Source of the DNA: Sphingobium cyanobacteriorum
GTDB lineage: Bacteria; Pseudomonadota; Alphaproteobacteria; Sphingomonadales; Sphingomonadaceae
DNA: 41,117 nt
Assembly: GCF_030580935.1 (NCBI RefSeq)
Contig: NZ_JAUQOM010000017.1
Location: 1-41,117, forward strand
Reading direction: 5' to 3'
How positions within the stretch are numbered: position 1 is the stretch's first letter; every line of letters begins with the position of its first letter. The notes under the pieces were generated by a model, which ran no database searches, was not told the origin of the DNA, and was given only the letters and a program-made list of their open reading frames with translations. A program made the translations under genes and the position numbers. This document shows positions 30,535-38,357 of the stretch, piece by piece.

Positions 30535-31464
30535 ATGTCGCTCGACAAGCAAATCGAGGAACTTGCCCACGACCACTTTTTCCTGGGTAAGGGTCATGAC
30601 GAGAACGCACGTCGCACGCTGTGGGTGGTGGCGCTCACCGCCGGCATGATGGGCGTTGAGATCGTCGCCGGCTTCATGTTCAATTCCATGGCGCTCCTGG
30701 CCGATGGCTTCCACATGGCAACTCATGCCGGGGCGCTGGGCGTGGCCGCCATGGCCTATGCTTATGCGAAGAAGCATGCCAGCAGCCGCCGTTACAGTTT
30801 TGGAACGGGCAAGGTCGGCGATCTGGCTGGCTTTGCTTCAGCCTTGGTGCTGGGCCTTGTTGCGCTGGGCATTGCGCTTGAATCGGCACAGCGCCTGCTC
30901 GATCCGCGCCCAGTGGCGTTTGGAGAAGCCACGATCATCGCCGTGGTCGGGCTGGCCGTGAACATCGCGAGCGCCCTTCTGTTGGGCGGCGGGCACCATC
31001 ATGCCCATGGCCATGACGATCACCATCACGATCATCATGGCCACGACCATTCAGGGCATAATCACGACAACAATCTCCGTTCAGCCTATGTCCATGTGCT
31101 GGCCGATGCGCTGACCTCGGTCCTGGCCATCGCCGCACTGCTCGGCGGTCGTTATTTTGGGCTCTCCTGGCTCGACCCCGTCATGGGCGTCGTCGGTGCG
31201 ATTGTCATCGCCACCTGGGCCTGGTCGCTGATGCGGGACACGGCAAACGTGCTGCTCGATGCGCACGATCTTCCCATCGAACAGGAAATCCGCGAACTGG
31301 TCGAAGGCCCGGGTGACGCACGGATCAGCGATCTTCACGTCTGGCGGGTCGGCCCCGGCGCGCATGCCGCTATCGTTGCGGTGCGCGGGGTCGACGGCGA
31401 CGTCGTTCGCCGCCGGATGATGCCGGTTCACGAAATCGCCCATCTGACCGTCGAGACGGGGTAG
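30535..31464 (+). CDS. dmeF: Cation diffusion facilitator, Co/Ni efflux (DmeF-like)
   Basis: 309 aa, six membrane helices and a cytoplasmic C-terminal domain. Transport-site residues are visible in helix 2 (LLADGFHMATH, D57 and H60/H64) and helix 5 (HVLADALTS, H187 and D191). The loop between helices 4 and 5 (about 153-178) is extremely His-rich (HHHAHGHDDHHHDHHGHDH style), as in DmeF. It exports Co2+ and/or Ni2+ from the cytoplasm using the proton gradient. The pairing with an RcnR-type regulator supports Co/Ni over Zn. It forms an operon with dmeR. Confidence 0.9.
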   Translation: MSLDKQIEELAHDHFFLGKGHDENARRTLWVVALTAGMMGVEIVAGFMFNSMALLADGFHMATHAGALGVAAMAYAYAKKHASSRRYSFGTGKVGDLAGFASALVLGLVALGIALESAQRLLDPRPVAFGEATIIAVVGLAVNIASALLLGGGHHHAHGHDDHHHDHHGHDHSGHNHDNNLRSAYVHVLADALTSVLAIAALLGGRYFGLSWLDPVMGVVGAIVIATWAWSLMRDTANVLLDAHDLPIEQEIRELVEGPGDARISDLHVWRVGPGAHAAIVAVRGVDGDVVRRRMMPVHEIAHLTVETG

Positions 31465-31497
31465 TTGCCAAGCCCGACCGGGCCGACTACACGCATC

Positions 31498-31679
31498 CCG
31501 TCATCTGGGGAGTAGCCAGCCGTCCATGAAGGACGGGCCTTCGCGTCAACATACTCGGTCGAGAGGCCGTGGTGCGAAGGAAGCGGGACACCGCTTGGGC
31601 GAGACCAATGGCACCGAATCTCCGCTCGGGTTGGGCGGCGGGATCGGTGTCCGTTGGATCTTGCACGCCGCCCGACCCG
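31498..31679 (+). ncRNA. yybP-ykoY manganese riboswitch with ribosome-site hairpin
   Basis: The two hallmark loops are present: L1 GGGGAGTAG at 31507-31515 and L3 GTCAACATACT at 31545-31555, which together bind Mn2+ in this class. A long GC-rich stem follows (arms 31627-31640 and 31666-31679, one G-U pair). Its 3' arm reaches the first base of the GGAG ribosome binding site of the downstream gene, so control is probably at translation. The boundaries of the aptamer are approximate. Confidence 0.85.
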
Positions 31680-31689
31680 GAGACATTGC

Positions 31690-32265
31690 ATGGAAGCACT
31701 ACTGACCTCGACTGCGGTCGTGGCCCTCGCGGAAATCGGCGACAAGACCCAATTGCTCGCGATCGTCCTTGCCACCCGCTTCAGGAAGCCAATGCCGATT
31801 GTCGCCGGCATCTTCGCCGCGACCATCGCCAACCATTTCCTTGCCGCCCTGGTCGGTTCGCAGGTCGCGTACATTCTCGATGGCCAGTGGTTCCGCTATG
31901 CCATCGCCGTCTCGTTTATCGCCATGGCAGCCTGGACGCTCGTTCCCGACAAGCTGGACGACGAGGACGAGAAACCTGCGCGTTTTGGCGCTTTCATCAC
32001 GACGCTGATTGCATTTTTCCTGGTCGAGATGGGCGACAAGACGCAGGTGGCGACAGTGGCGCTGGGCGCCCGGTTCCACGATGTCTTCGCTGTGACCACC
32101 GGTACAACACTCGGCATGATGATCGCAAATGTACCCGCTGTGATCCTCGGACACGAGGTGCTGAAGTATGTCCCGTTGAAGATTGTGCGAACAATCGCCG
32201 CTGTATTGTTCTTGGTTATCGGCCTTTGGGTTTTGGGACAGACTGCTCATTGGTTCGGCGCATGA
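31690..32265 (+). CDS. mneA: TMEM165/GDT1 (UPF0016) family manganese exporter
   Basis: 191 aa from the ATG at 31690 (GGAG eight bases upstream); the longer frame from 31654 would start inside the riboswitch. The protein is two homologous three-helix halves, each with the signature ExGDKT (E15-D18 and E113-D116), joined by an acidic loop (DKLDDEDEK). These glutamates and aspartates bind the transported ion. Bacterial members with yybP-ykoY leaders export Mn2+ (MneA). The riboswitch upstream makes manganese the likely substrate. Located in the inner membrane. Confidence 0.9.
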   Translation: MEALLTSTAVVALAEIGDKTQLLAIVLATRFRKPMPIVAGIFAATIANHFLAALVGSQVAYILDGQWFRYAIAVSFIAMAAWTLVPDKLDDEDEKPARFGAFITTLIAFFLVEMGDKTQVATVALGARFHDVFAVTTGTTLGMMIANVPAVILGHEVLKYVPLKIVRTIAAVLFLVIGLWVLGQTAHWFGA

Positions 32266-32336
32266 AGCGCATGTCCGGAGCAGCCGTCCGGCCGGAGTTG
32301 GAACACGACATACTGCGGGAACAGTCCGTCCTTCCC

Positions 32337-32981
32337 CTAAGCTCCCGCTAGGTGTGCGAGTGGGTCGCCTGTAGCATAGAGGCCAACCGGGTGAATCTTG
32401 AACGGGACGAACCCGGGAAGGCTTTCAATGCGATCGAGCCACCCGTTCAGGCATGCATAAGCATCCAAAGCAACGTTGCCTTCCGGCGCTCGTGCCACAT
32501 AGCTGTAGAGCGCAACATCTGCGATCGTCGCGCGATCGGCGGCAAGCCATCCGGTTTGCTCAAGTTCAGTCTCTATAACCGCCAGAAGGGCATGCGCGCG
32601 ATCGATTGCGGATTGCGCATCGATCTTCGCACCGAACAGGGTCGCGAGTCTCGCGCTTGCGGGACCCTGGACCAGCTGACCGGCGGCAGCCGATAGCCAG
32701 CGCTGCACACGCGCGGCACCCGGTGCATCGTCTGGATACCAGTCCGTCCGGCCGAACTTTCGGGCCAGATAGACGAGGATCGCGTTCGAATCCGCGATCA
32801 CTAATCCATCGTCCTCCAACACCGGGACTTGTCCGAACGCATTCATCCGGAGGAAGTCGGCACTCTTGTGCTGACGCGCTGCGAGATCGACTTCGACCAG
32901 TTCGTACTCCGCGCCAAGCAAGGACAGGAAAAGGCGTGCCCGGTGCGAATGCCCGGATTTGGGGCTGTAGTAGAGTTTCAC
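32337..32981 (-). CDS. Glutathione S-transferase
   Basis: 214 aa with an N-terminal thioredoxin-fold domain (MKLYYSPKSGHSHRARL; cis-proline and gamma-Glu binding region QVPVLEDDGLVIADSNAIL) and a helical C-terminal domain (about 90-205). The S-P-x-S-x-x-S start suggests a serine-type or beta/nu-like GST. It conjugates or reduces substrates with glutathione. It overlaps the upstream TetR gene by four bases, so the pair is co-transcribed. The setting (TetR, DsrE and PPOX proteins) suggests a response to electrophiles or oxidants. Confidence 0.9.
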   Translation of the reverse strand: MKLYYSPKSGHSHRARLFLSLLGAEYELVEVDLAARQHKSADFLRMNAFGQVPVLEDDGLVIADSNAILVYLARKFGRTDWYPDDAPGAARVQRWLSAAAGQLVQGPASARLATLFGAKIDAQSAIDRAHALLAVIETELEQTGWLAADRATIADVALYSYVARAPEGNVALDAYACLNGWLDRIESLPGFVPFKIHPVGLYATGDPLAHLAGA

Positions 32982-33559
32982 GAACGATCTCCACTGTCGG
33001 CGAGCAGTTCCTCAGGGAGGGCGGCCAGAGCCCTATGGAACGGCGCGGTCGATCCAAGTCCCCTGGCGAGAACGAGGCTGCCCTGGATCAGCACGAGAGC
33101 CCGCTCAGCCCTCTCTTGCGCCACGACTGAAGGGCAACCGGTTTCGGCGATCACGTTCGCCAGTGCCTCGATGAAGGCATCGAACATCGCCCGGATTGTC
33201 GCTTTGAATGGACTCTCTTCGCCGATCGGCGAGGAGAGCAGGTTAAGCAGGCAAGCCTGCTTACCGCCCTGGTAAAAGGAATCGAGCTCGCGCGTCATCG
33301 CGGCGATGCGCTCGCGCGGGGTGCCCGCCCCAGCGAGCGGGGTCAGCACATGCTCACCAAGCCAGCGCCCGGCTTCCTGAAGAACCTCCAGCCCCATCTG
33401 CTCCTTGCCGCCAGGGAAGCGGTGATAGAGGCTCGCCTTCTTCAGGCCGCTCGCCTCCGACAGAAGCGCAAGTGACGCACCTTCGTACCCGACCTCGCGG
33501 AAGGTCGCGCTCAGGCGATCCATCAGAGCATTGCTTTCAATCATCGCCTTGCGGGCCAT
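32978..33559 (-). CDS. TetR family transcriptional regulator
   Basis: 193 aa. The N-terminal HTH is clear (GYEGASLALLSEASGLKKASLYHRF in two parts, ending in the family's SLYHRFPGGKEQM). The C-terminal ligand domain resembles the TetR_C group with CLLNLLSS and a cysteine at GKQACLL that might sense reactive compounds. Two palindromes of TACCG type lie in the intergenic region to the right. It should repress itself, the coupled GST gene and probably the divergent DsrE/PPOX genes. Confidence 0.92.
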   Translation of the reverse strand: MARKAMIESNALMDRLSATFREVGYEGASLALLSEASGLKKASLYHRFPGGKEQMGLEVLQEAGRWLGEHVLTPLAGAGTPRERIAAMTRELDSFYQGGKQACLLNLLSSPIGEESPFKATIRAMFDAFIEALANVIAETGCPSVVAQERAERALVLIQGSLVLARGLGSTAPFHRALAALPEELLADSGDRS

Positions 33560-33578
33560 CCGAGCGGATCTCCATATT

Positions 33579-33594
33579 TACCGAATGATCGGTA
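33579..33594. promoter_or_regulatory. TetR operator candidate TACCGA-N4-TCGGTA
   Basis: Perfect six-base arms, 20 bases before the TetR start codon on the minus strand. It shares the TACCG half-site with the second palindrome at 33635-33652. Confidence 0.7.
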
Positions 33595-33634
33595 TATTAT
33601 CTTGACGACCACCTGTCGAGGACCTAGTTCAAAT

Positions 33635-33652
33635 TTACCGTTCGTTCGGTAA
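33635..33652. promoter_or_regulatory. TetR operator candidate TTACCG-N6-CGGTAA
   Basis: Perfect six-base arms, 30 bases before the DsrE-type gene start on the plus strand. Together with the first palindrome it brackets the divergent promoter region of the TetR-GST and DsrE-PPOX operons. Confidence 0.7.
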
Positions 33653-33681
33653 TGATTCGCAAGCAGCAAATGGAGAACCCA

Positions 33682-34059
33682 ATGACCAAGGCCGCCATCA
33701 TCATCTATTCCGATCCCAAGCCGGGTACTGAAGAAGCGCTGGGCCGCCTCTTCAACGCCCTTTTCCTCGCCTATGAGCTGAAGGAAAAGCAGCAGGAAGT
33801 CGCCATCATATTCCAGGGCGCGGGAACGCGCTGGCCGGCCGAGCTGGTCAAGGCCGATCACCCTGCGCATGCCCTCTATGAAGCGGTCAAGGACGTCGTC
33901 GCCGGCGTATGTGGCGGCTGCGCAGATGTATTCGGCGCGACCGAAGACGCTCGCAAGACCGGGCTCAAGCTCGATTACGAGAAGACGATCCCGGGTACGC
34001 CCGGCATCCTCGATATTTCGACCTATCTCGACCACGGTTACGCGCTGGTCACGTTCTGA
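33682..34059 (+). CDS. DsrE family protein
   Basis: 125 aa from the ATG at 33682 (TGGAGAA upstream); the frame from 33652 begins inside the operator. It has the DsrE/DsrF-like fold signature with KAAIIIYSDPKPG at the start and a central VCGGCADVFGATEDA. The two close cysteines in that segment occupy the place where sulfur-carrier relatives have reactive cysteines, but the family is wide and the function is not fixed. Likely cytoplasmic. Co-transcribed with the following PPOX-type gene. Confidence 0.78.
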   Translation: MTKAAIIIYSDPKPGTEEALGRLFNALFLAYELKEKQQEVAIIFQGAGTRWPAELVKADHPAHALYEAVKDVVAGVCGGCADVFGATEDARKTGLKLDYEKTIPGTPGILDISTYLDHGYALVTF

Positions 34060-34069
34060 CCGGCGCGCC

Positions 34070-34106
34070 GGCGCCCGGTCTCTTCCCCCCGCCTAGACCG
34101 GGCGCC
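34070..34106. other. Intergenic hairpin
   Basis: A perfect 12-base stem, GGCGCCCGGTCT with AGACCGGGCGCC, encloses a 13-base loop between the DsrE and PPOX genes. There is no U-tract, so it may attenuate transcription or protect the upstream mRNA rather than terminate. Confidence 0.55.
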
Positions 34107-34132
34107 GCCCCCCTTACGAAAAGGCTGCCGAC

Positions 34133-34750
34133 ATGGACCACCACACGCCCGTCAGCGACATCGCCTTCACCGATACCGTCAAGCAGCTTCAGGCCCGCAA
34201 CGGCTCGCGCGATGCCTATGCGAAGATGGAAAACGGCATGGGCTGGCACGATACCATAACGCCTCAACTCGCCGAGTTCATATCCCGGCAGAACAGCTTC
34301 TATCTCGCCACGGTCAATGCAGAGGGGCGGCCCTATATCCAGCATCGCGGCGGGCCGCGCGGCTTCCTGAAGCCGCTCGACGACCGCACGCTCGGAATGG
34401 CGGACTTCAGGGGCAACCGGCAGTTTATTTCCCAGGGCAACCTCCAGGAGAACCGCAAGGCCTTCATCTTCCTGATGGATTACGCCAACCGCCGCCGGAT
34501 CAAGATCTGGGGTGAGGCATGGATGATAGAAGGCGACGATGTCCTGCTTCGGACGGTCATGCCAGAGGGGTATGCTGCTTCCCCCGAGCGCGTACTCCTG
34601 TTCAAGGTTTCCGCCTGGGACCCTAACTGCCCGCAGCACATTCCGCGCAAGATCGATGCCGATGAAGTCGATGCCATGCTGGCGGAACGCGATCAGGAAA
34701 TCGCGAGACTCAACGCCGAGATCGAACGGCTGCGGACGCGGACGACATGA
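34133..34750 (+). CDS. Pyridoxamine 5'-phosphate oxidase family (flavin-binding) protein
   Basis: 205 aa. The split-barrel pattern FYLATVNAEGRPYIQHRGG and GNRQFISQGNL, then AFIFLMDYANRRRIKIWGEA, is that of PPOX-type FMN or F420 proteins rather than true PdxH. Residues 185-203 form a charged helix, likely a short coiled coil. It may reduce quinone or aldehyde-like compounds. The position in a TetR-controlled cluster with GST supports a detoxification role, which is inference. Confidence 0.85.
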   Translation: MDHHTPVSDIAFTDTVKQLQARNGSRDAYAKMENGMGWHDTITPQLAEFISRQNSFYLATVNAEGRPYIQHRGGPRGFLKPLDDRTLGMADFRGNRQFISQGNLQENRKAFIFLMDYANRRRIKIWGEAWMIEGDDVLLRTVMPEGYAASPERVLLFKVSAWDPNCPQHIPRKIDADEVDAMLAERDQEIARLNAEIERLRTRTT

Positions 34751-35067
34751 TTTCAATCCTTACACGTCGGCTAGCCCGCCGTCGAAGGCAGTCGCACACC
34801 GCATGGCCGTCATTCCCGTCTGCTGACTGGTTCGGCGAATTGGTCAGGACGGCAAGGTCGGGGCCAGTCGATCCGGAGACGCTTGCCAGACTGCTGTAAC
34901 CGGGAGCTTTGTCCCAACGAAACATGAAGTGCGCCCCCGCAAGACTCCATCTGGAGATGCTTTTGCGCAGGCAAAAACACAAAATCAGAAAACCTGCGCA
35001 GGCCGGCCAGGCCACCCCTCATCGGTCTGGCCGGCCATCCGGCGTACAGGTCAGCGAAAATCCACGA
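34751..35067. other. Non-coding gap between convergent genes
   Basis: No gene is seen. A strong hairpin lies at 35001-35036. The rest has no repeat, tRNA or convincing reading frame. Confidence 0.6.
35001..35036. terminator. GC-rich hairpin, candidate terminator
   Basis: Ten-base perfect arms GGCCGGCCAG and CTGGCCGGCC with a 16-base loop lie between the convergent PPOX and cupin genes. There is no clear U-tract, so termination is likely but not certain. Confidence 0.5.
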
Positions 35068-35757
35068 TCAGGTGGGTGTGACGAATGCCAATGCCGCCGC
35101 GTCAATGAGATGACCTGACTTGATCAGCACCCTAGCGCCGTTTGTCCCTGCACACGCCACGAAAGGTTCGGATGGCGGCAGGCGCAGCCAGGAATGCGTC
35201 ACGAAGGTTTCCTTTCCTTCGGTAAAGCCCCCCTCGAGGACGAGCACTTCGATTCCACCGTGGCCCCAGTTGTCGATCTCGACCCCGGGTTCCCAAATCT
35301 CGATACGGACGTTCTGCTTGCCGAGGCTGTGCAATTGAAGGCTCTGGATTGCCGGACGCTTGCCGCCCGTCTCCCCAGAAAAATTTCGCGTGTCTGTCGA
35401 TAGGCCGTCTACATCGCCAGCTGCGAATTGCGAGAGCTTCACGAAGATCGTCGCACCTTTCGGCGCGAGTGGAGCATGGCGCGATCCAGGAGGATTGCGA
35501 ACGTAGGTTCCCGCCTTGTGCGAGCCCTCCTCATCGACGAAGTCTCCTTCGAGGACAAAGTACTCCTCGCCGCCATCGTGGCTGTGAGCCGGAAAGGCGC
35601 TGCCGGGGGCAAATCGGACGATCGTGGTCGCGCGGGCCACCTCGCCGCCTACCCGGTCAAGCATGCGCCGCTCGACTCCTCCACTCGGTGATGCGACCCA
35701 TTCAGAACTCGCCGCATGATTTGCAGCGCGGCGGCTGAAATCGGCGTTGATCAGCAT
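35068..35757 (-). CDS. Cupin-domain protein (ChrR-like, double cupin)
   Basis: 229 aa with two cupin halves. The first has PAHSHDGGEEYFVLEGDF and GTYVRNPPGSRHAP, with the metal-binding His/Glu set of ChrR-type cupins. The second half (IEIWEPGVEI to LRLPPSEPF) has lost most of the histidines. The N-terminal zinc anti-sigma domain of true ChrR is absent. It may bind a metal and act as a dioxygenase or sensor. It is on the same strand as the NTF2-like and isochorismatase-fold genes and may be the last gene of that group. Confidence 0.78.
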   Translation of the reverse strand: MLINADFSRRAANHAASSEWVASPSGGVERRMLDRVGGEVARATTIVRFAPGSAFPAHSHDGGEEYFVLEGDFVDEEGSHKAGTYVRNPPGSRHAPLAPKGATIFVKLSQFAAGDVDGLSTDTRNFSGETGGKRPAIQSLQLHSLGKQNVRIEIWEPGVEIDNWGHGGIEVLVLEGGFTEGKETFVTHSWLRLPPSEPFVACAGTNGARVLIKSGHLIDAAALAFVTPT

Positions 35758-35860
35758 TTCGCTTCAGCCTTGCATCGCCATGATTGGGCCGTCCCGCCAG
35801 CAAGTTCGCAGGAAGCAGATTGTGCCATCGGTATACCTTTCGCGCCGTGTTTGCGGTTGG

Positions 35861-36325
35861 TTACAAGCCAAGTTCGGAGAGACCTGGGTGATCCTGCGGG
35901 CGCGGCCCTAGCGGCCAGCGGAACTTTCGCTCGATTTCATCTATCGGCAAATCATTGATGCTGGCGAAGCGCCGACGCATCAGACCCTCGGCATCGAACT
36001 CCCAGTTCTCGTTTCCGTATGATCGGAACCAGTTCCCGGAATCATCATGCCATTCATAGGCAAACCGGACCGCGATGCGGTTGCCAGCATAGGCCCAGAT
36101 TTCCTTGATCAGGCGATAGTCGAGTTCGCGTAGCCACTTGCGCGTCAAAAAGGTCTCGATCTCGGCTCGGCCAGTGACGAACTCGTTTCGATTGCGCCAG
36201 CGGCTGTCCGGCGAATATGCCAGGGCGATCCTTGCGGGCTGGCGGGTGTTCCAAGCGTCCTCGGCAGCGCGGACCTTTGCGCGTGCCGTTTCTGAAGTGA
36301 ACACATAGTTTTCGGACTCAATCAT
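35861..36325 (-). CDS. DUF1348 / nuclear transport factor 2-like protein
   Basis: 154 aa from the ATG at 36325, which has GGAGA upstream; the longer frame to 36433 runs back into the preceding gene. The pattern DAWNTRQPARIALAYS and RWRNRNEFVTGRAEI, then AYAGNRIAVRFAYEWHDD, is that of the DUF1348 group of SnoaL/NTF2-fold proteins. These cone-shaped proteins often act on small organic ligands. No catalytic assignment is possible. It follows the isochorismatase-fold gene after a 52-base gap that contains a hairpin. Confidence 0.85.
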   Translation of the reverse strand: MIESENYVFTSETARAKVRAAEDAWNTRQPARIALAYSPDSRWRNRNEFVTGRAEIETFLTRKWLRELDYRLIKEIWAYAGNRIAVRFAYEWHDDSGNWFRSYGNENWEFDAEGLMRRRFASINDLPIDEIERKFRWPLGPRPQDHPGLSELGL

Positions 36326-36341
36326 CTTGGTTCTCCAAGCG

Positions 36342-36364
36342 GGGGCCGGTCCAGGACCGGCCCC
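36342..36364. other. Intergenic hairpin
   Basis: A perfect 11-base stem (GGGGCCGGTCC with GGACCGGCCCC) closes on a single central base between the isochorismatase-fold and NTF2-like genes. No U-tract follows in the direction of transcription. It may be a partial terminator or an mRNA-stabilising element. Confidence 0.55.
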
Positions 36365-36377
36365 TCCGGGGTTGCGA

Positions 36378-37151
36378 CTATTTGTGGTGGTTGGCTCGGA
36401 TCGCGCTGACGACCGTGCCGGTGTCGGCGACATGGTTTGCGATCATGCGGAAGTTGGCCAGGGCTGCCGCATAGCCATCGAGGCCAGGCAGTTGAGCCGC
36501 AGCAGTCGCATCCGAGACGACCATGACTTCGAAGCCTTGCTCGACGAGTTCGCGCATGTGCGCTTCGGTGCAGAGGTTCGCCGACATCCCGGCGATGATC
36601 ACCTTCGAGATCCCGCGCTTGCGCAGTTGAAGGATCAGATCGTTGGTTTCGGGTCCGAACACTTTGTGGGGACTCGTCACGACGGTCTTTCCATCGTTGA
36701 TGTAGGGCTTGTACTGGGCAAGCCAGTCGGCACCTGAGCCTTCGAACCCTTCTATCGTCAGCGGCCCCTTGCGATCGAACATGCCGATCTTGTGCATCAG
36801 CGCCTCAAGCGCGCCTTCGAAATGCCAACTGTGGTCCTGAGGATAGTAATAATGGGGCGAGACGAACACCGGCATTCCGGCGGCCTTCGCGGCGGAGAAC
36901 AATTGGTCGATATGGCCGATGGTGCCGTTGGCTTCGACATTCTTGCCAACGACGCCCCAAGCGACACCGTTGGGGCTGAGGAAGTCGTTCTGTGGATCGG
37001 TGACGAGCAATGCCGTCTGGCCCTGGGCGATCTGGAAGCCGGGATCGGGCAGGCCATCGGCCTGGGCCGACGCGAGCGGAAGGAGGCTGGCCATGGCGGC
37101 GGCACCGATCAGCATCGCCCGGCGGATCCGGGCGGCGGCGGAAATTTTCAT
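36378..37151 (-). CDS. Exported isochorismatase-fold cysteine hydrolase
   Basis: 257 aa from the second of two adjacent ATGs (37151), about six bases after AAAGGG; the frame from 37319 would cross the operator. A signal peptide (residues 1-31, ARIRRAMLIGAAAMASLL, cleavage near ASAQA) sends it to the periplasm, which is unusual for this family. The catalytic set is visible: D in LLVTDPQNDFLS, K in the TSPHKVFGP segment, and C in GMSANLCTEAHMRELVEQGF (split: MSANLC and TEAHMREL). Related enzymes hydrolyse amides or isochorismate-like compounds. The divergent TetR gene and palindrome suggest ligand-controlled expression. Confidence 0.85.
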   Translation of the reverse strand: MKISAAARIRRAMLIGAAAMASLLPLASAQADGLPDPGFQIAQGQTALLVTDPQNDFLSPNGVAWGVVGKNVEANGTIGHIDQLFSAAKAAGMPVFVSPHYYYPQDHSWHFEGALEALMHKIGMFDRKGPLTIEGFEGSGADWLAQYKPYINDGKTVVTSPHKVFGPETNDLILQLRKRGISKVIIAGMSANLCTEAHMRELVEQGFEVMVVSDATAAAQLPGLDGYAAALANFRMIANHVADTGTVVSAIRANHHK

Positions 37152-37195
37152 CATGAACCCTTTCAAACTTGGAATTGGCGGGAGGAGTGCTAAAA

Positions 37196-37239
37196 GGTTT
37201 ACCGATCGGTACTCCATTAGGTGTACTGATCGGTAAACC
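37196..37239. promoter_or_regulatory. Long inverted repeat, TetR operator candidate
   Basis: Arms of 17 bases (37196-37212 and 37223-37239) differ at one position and contain two TACCGATCGGTA-like units. The repeat lies between the divergent isochorismatase-fold and TetR genes, close to the former, and should be bound by the TetR protein at 37349. Confidence 0.8.
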
Positions 37240-37348
37240 CTGTCAACCCCTATCACCCATTTCGGGTGATCGGTCCGATCCAAGGTTCTGAATTCATGAG
37301 GCCAATCATCGTTCGGCATCGGGTCTTGCTGGCTTGGAGGACCCGCTG

Positions 37349-37918
37349 ATGCGGCAGACCAAGCGCGATGAACTTGTCGAGAAGGCGACCGCGATCTTCT
37401 ACCGCAATGGCTTTCAGGCCACGGGCATGGACAGGCTCGTGGCGGAAACGGGCATTTCCAAAACTTCGATTTACAAGCACTTCGAGACGAAGGACGACCT
37501 GATCGTTGCGACGCTCAAATCACGTGACGCGTTCCTGCGTGGATGGCTCTTCGGGCGAATGGCTGAGCTCACTTCGTCCCCCCGCGAACAGCTGATCGCC
37601 ATGTTTGATGCGCTGCACGAATGGTTCAACGAACCCGATTTCCATGGCTGCATGTTCGCGAAGGCCAGCTCGGAGTATCAGGATCCCGAACATCCCATCA
37701 ATCGGGAAGCCACGGATCACGTCGCGCGCATATCTGCGCAACTCGCGGAGATTGCCGAAAAAGCAGGCTTGAACCATCCGAGCGAACTGGCTCGTCAGTT
37801 GGCGCTGCTGAAGGAAGGGGCGGTAGTCCTTGCGACGATGGGCCGAGGCGGTTCACCGGCGCTGGACGCAAAAGCCGTGGCGACAAAGCTCGTCGAAGAG
37901 GCTGACCCCGATAAATGA
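37349..37918 (+). CDS. TetR family transcriptional regulator
   Basis: 189 aa from the ATG at 37349, with GGAGG eight bases upstream; the TTG at 37334 would include that site. The HTH is at about 25-48 (GFQATGMDRLVAETG, then SKTSIYKHFETKDDL). The C-terminal domain resembles the TetR_C_7/AcrR_C group, with FHGCMFAKASSEY containing a cysteine often seen in this subgroup. It is divergent from the exported hydrolase and should bind the long inverted repeat at 37196-37239. The ligand is unknown. Confidence 0.92.
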   Translation: MRQTKRDELVEKATAIFYRNGFQATGMDRLVAETGISKTSIYKHFETKDDLIVATLKSRDAFLRGWLFGRMAELTSSPREQLIAMFDALHEWFNEPDFHGCMFAKASSEYQDPEHPINREATDHVARISAQLAEIAEKAGLNHPSELARQLALLKEGAVVLATMGRGGSPALDAKAVATKLVEEADPDK

Positions 37919-37959
37919 ACGCCTTCACAGGCGGGCCGTTCGAATAATCGCCCCTAATT

Positions 37960-37985
37960 GTAACCAAACCGGCAGGCCGACCGAA
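37960..37985 (+). promoter_or_regulatory. SigF-type ECF promoter of the bufferin operon (GTAACC-N16-CGAA)
   Basis: GTAACC at 37960-37965 and CGAA at 37982-37985 with 16 bases between match the Caulobacter SigF promoter consensus, which drives the orthologous operon there. It is about 50 bases before the first precursor gene. It is distinct from the GGAAT/CGTT promoters at 18-23 kb. Confidence 0.85.
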
Positions 37986-38036
37986 CTGGGTGATGTGAGC
38001 GCTGTAAGCCTCACCTCAGATTCGAAAGGTATGCTC

Positions 38037-38336
38037 ATGAAACCCACGACCGGAATTGCTGCCGCTGCTGCGACTCTCGCTGCTGCCGCTCTCCTTGCTG
38101 CCTCGCCCGCATCGGCTGCGGGCGAGAACGCTGGTGCCAAGGAAAAGTGCTACGGCGTCGCGCTCGCCGGCAAGAACGACTGCGCTGCCGGCCCCGGCAC
38201 GAGCTGCGCCGGCACTTCGACTGTCAATTACCAAGGCAACGCCTGGAAGTTCGTGGCTGCTGGCACCTGCGTTTCGCAGGGCGGTTCGCTGACGCCGAAG
38301 GCCGGGAACGAACGACCGGTCCCGCGTCGCAGCTGA
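38037..38336 (+). CDS. bufA1: Bufferin precursor peptide (DUF2282 family)
   Basis: 99 aa from the ATG at 38037, with AAAGG seven bases upstream; the ATG at 38031 is too close to it. A long Sec-type signal peptide ends near SPASA. The core has four cysteines at C38, C49, C57 and C78 in KCYGVAL, NDCAAG, TSCAGTS and GTCVSQ contexts, the bufferin pattern. In described bufferins the core cysteines are partly converted to thiooxazoles by the MNIO enzyme, and the exported product binds copper. It is the first gene of the operon. Confidence 0.9.
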   Translation: MKPTTGIAAAAATLAAAALLAASPASAAGENAGAKEKCYGVALAGKNDCAAGPGTSCAGTSTVNYQGNAWKFVAAGTCVSQGGSLTPKAGNERPVPRRS

Positions 38337-38357
38337 CGCAAGCGAAAGGCCCTCGCC

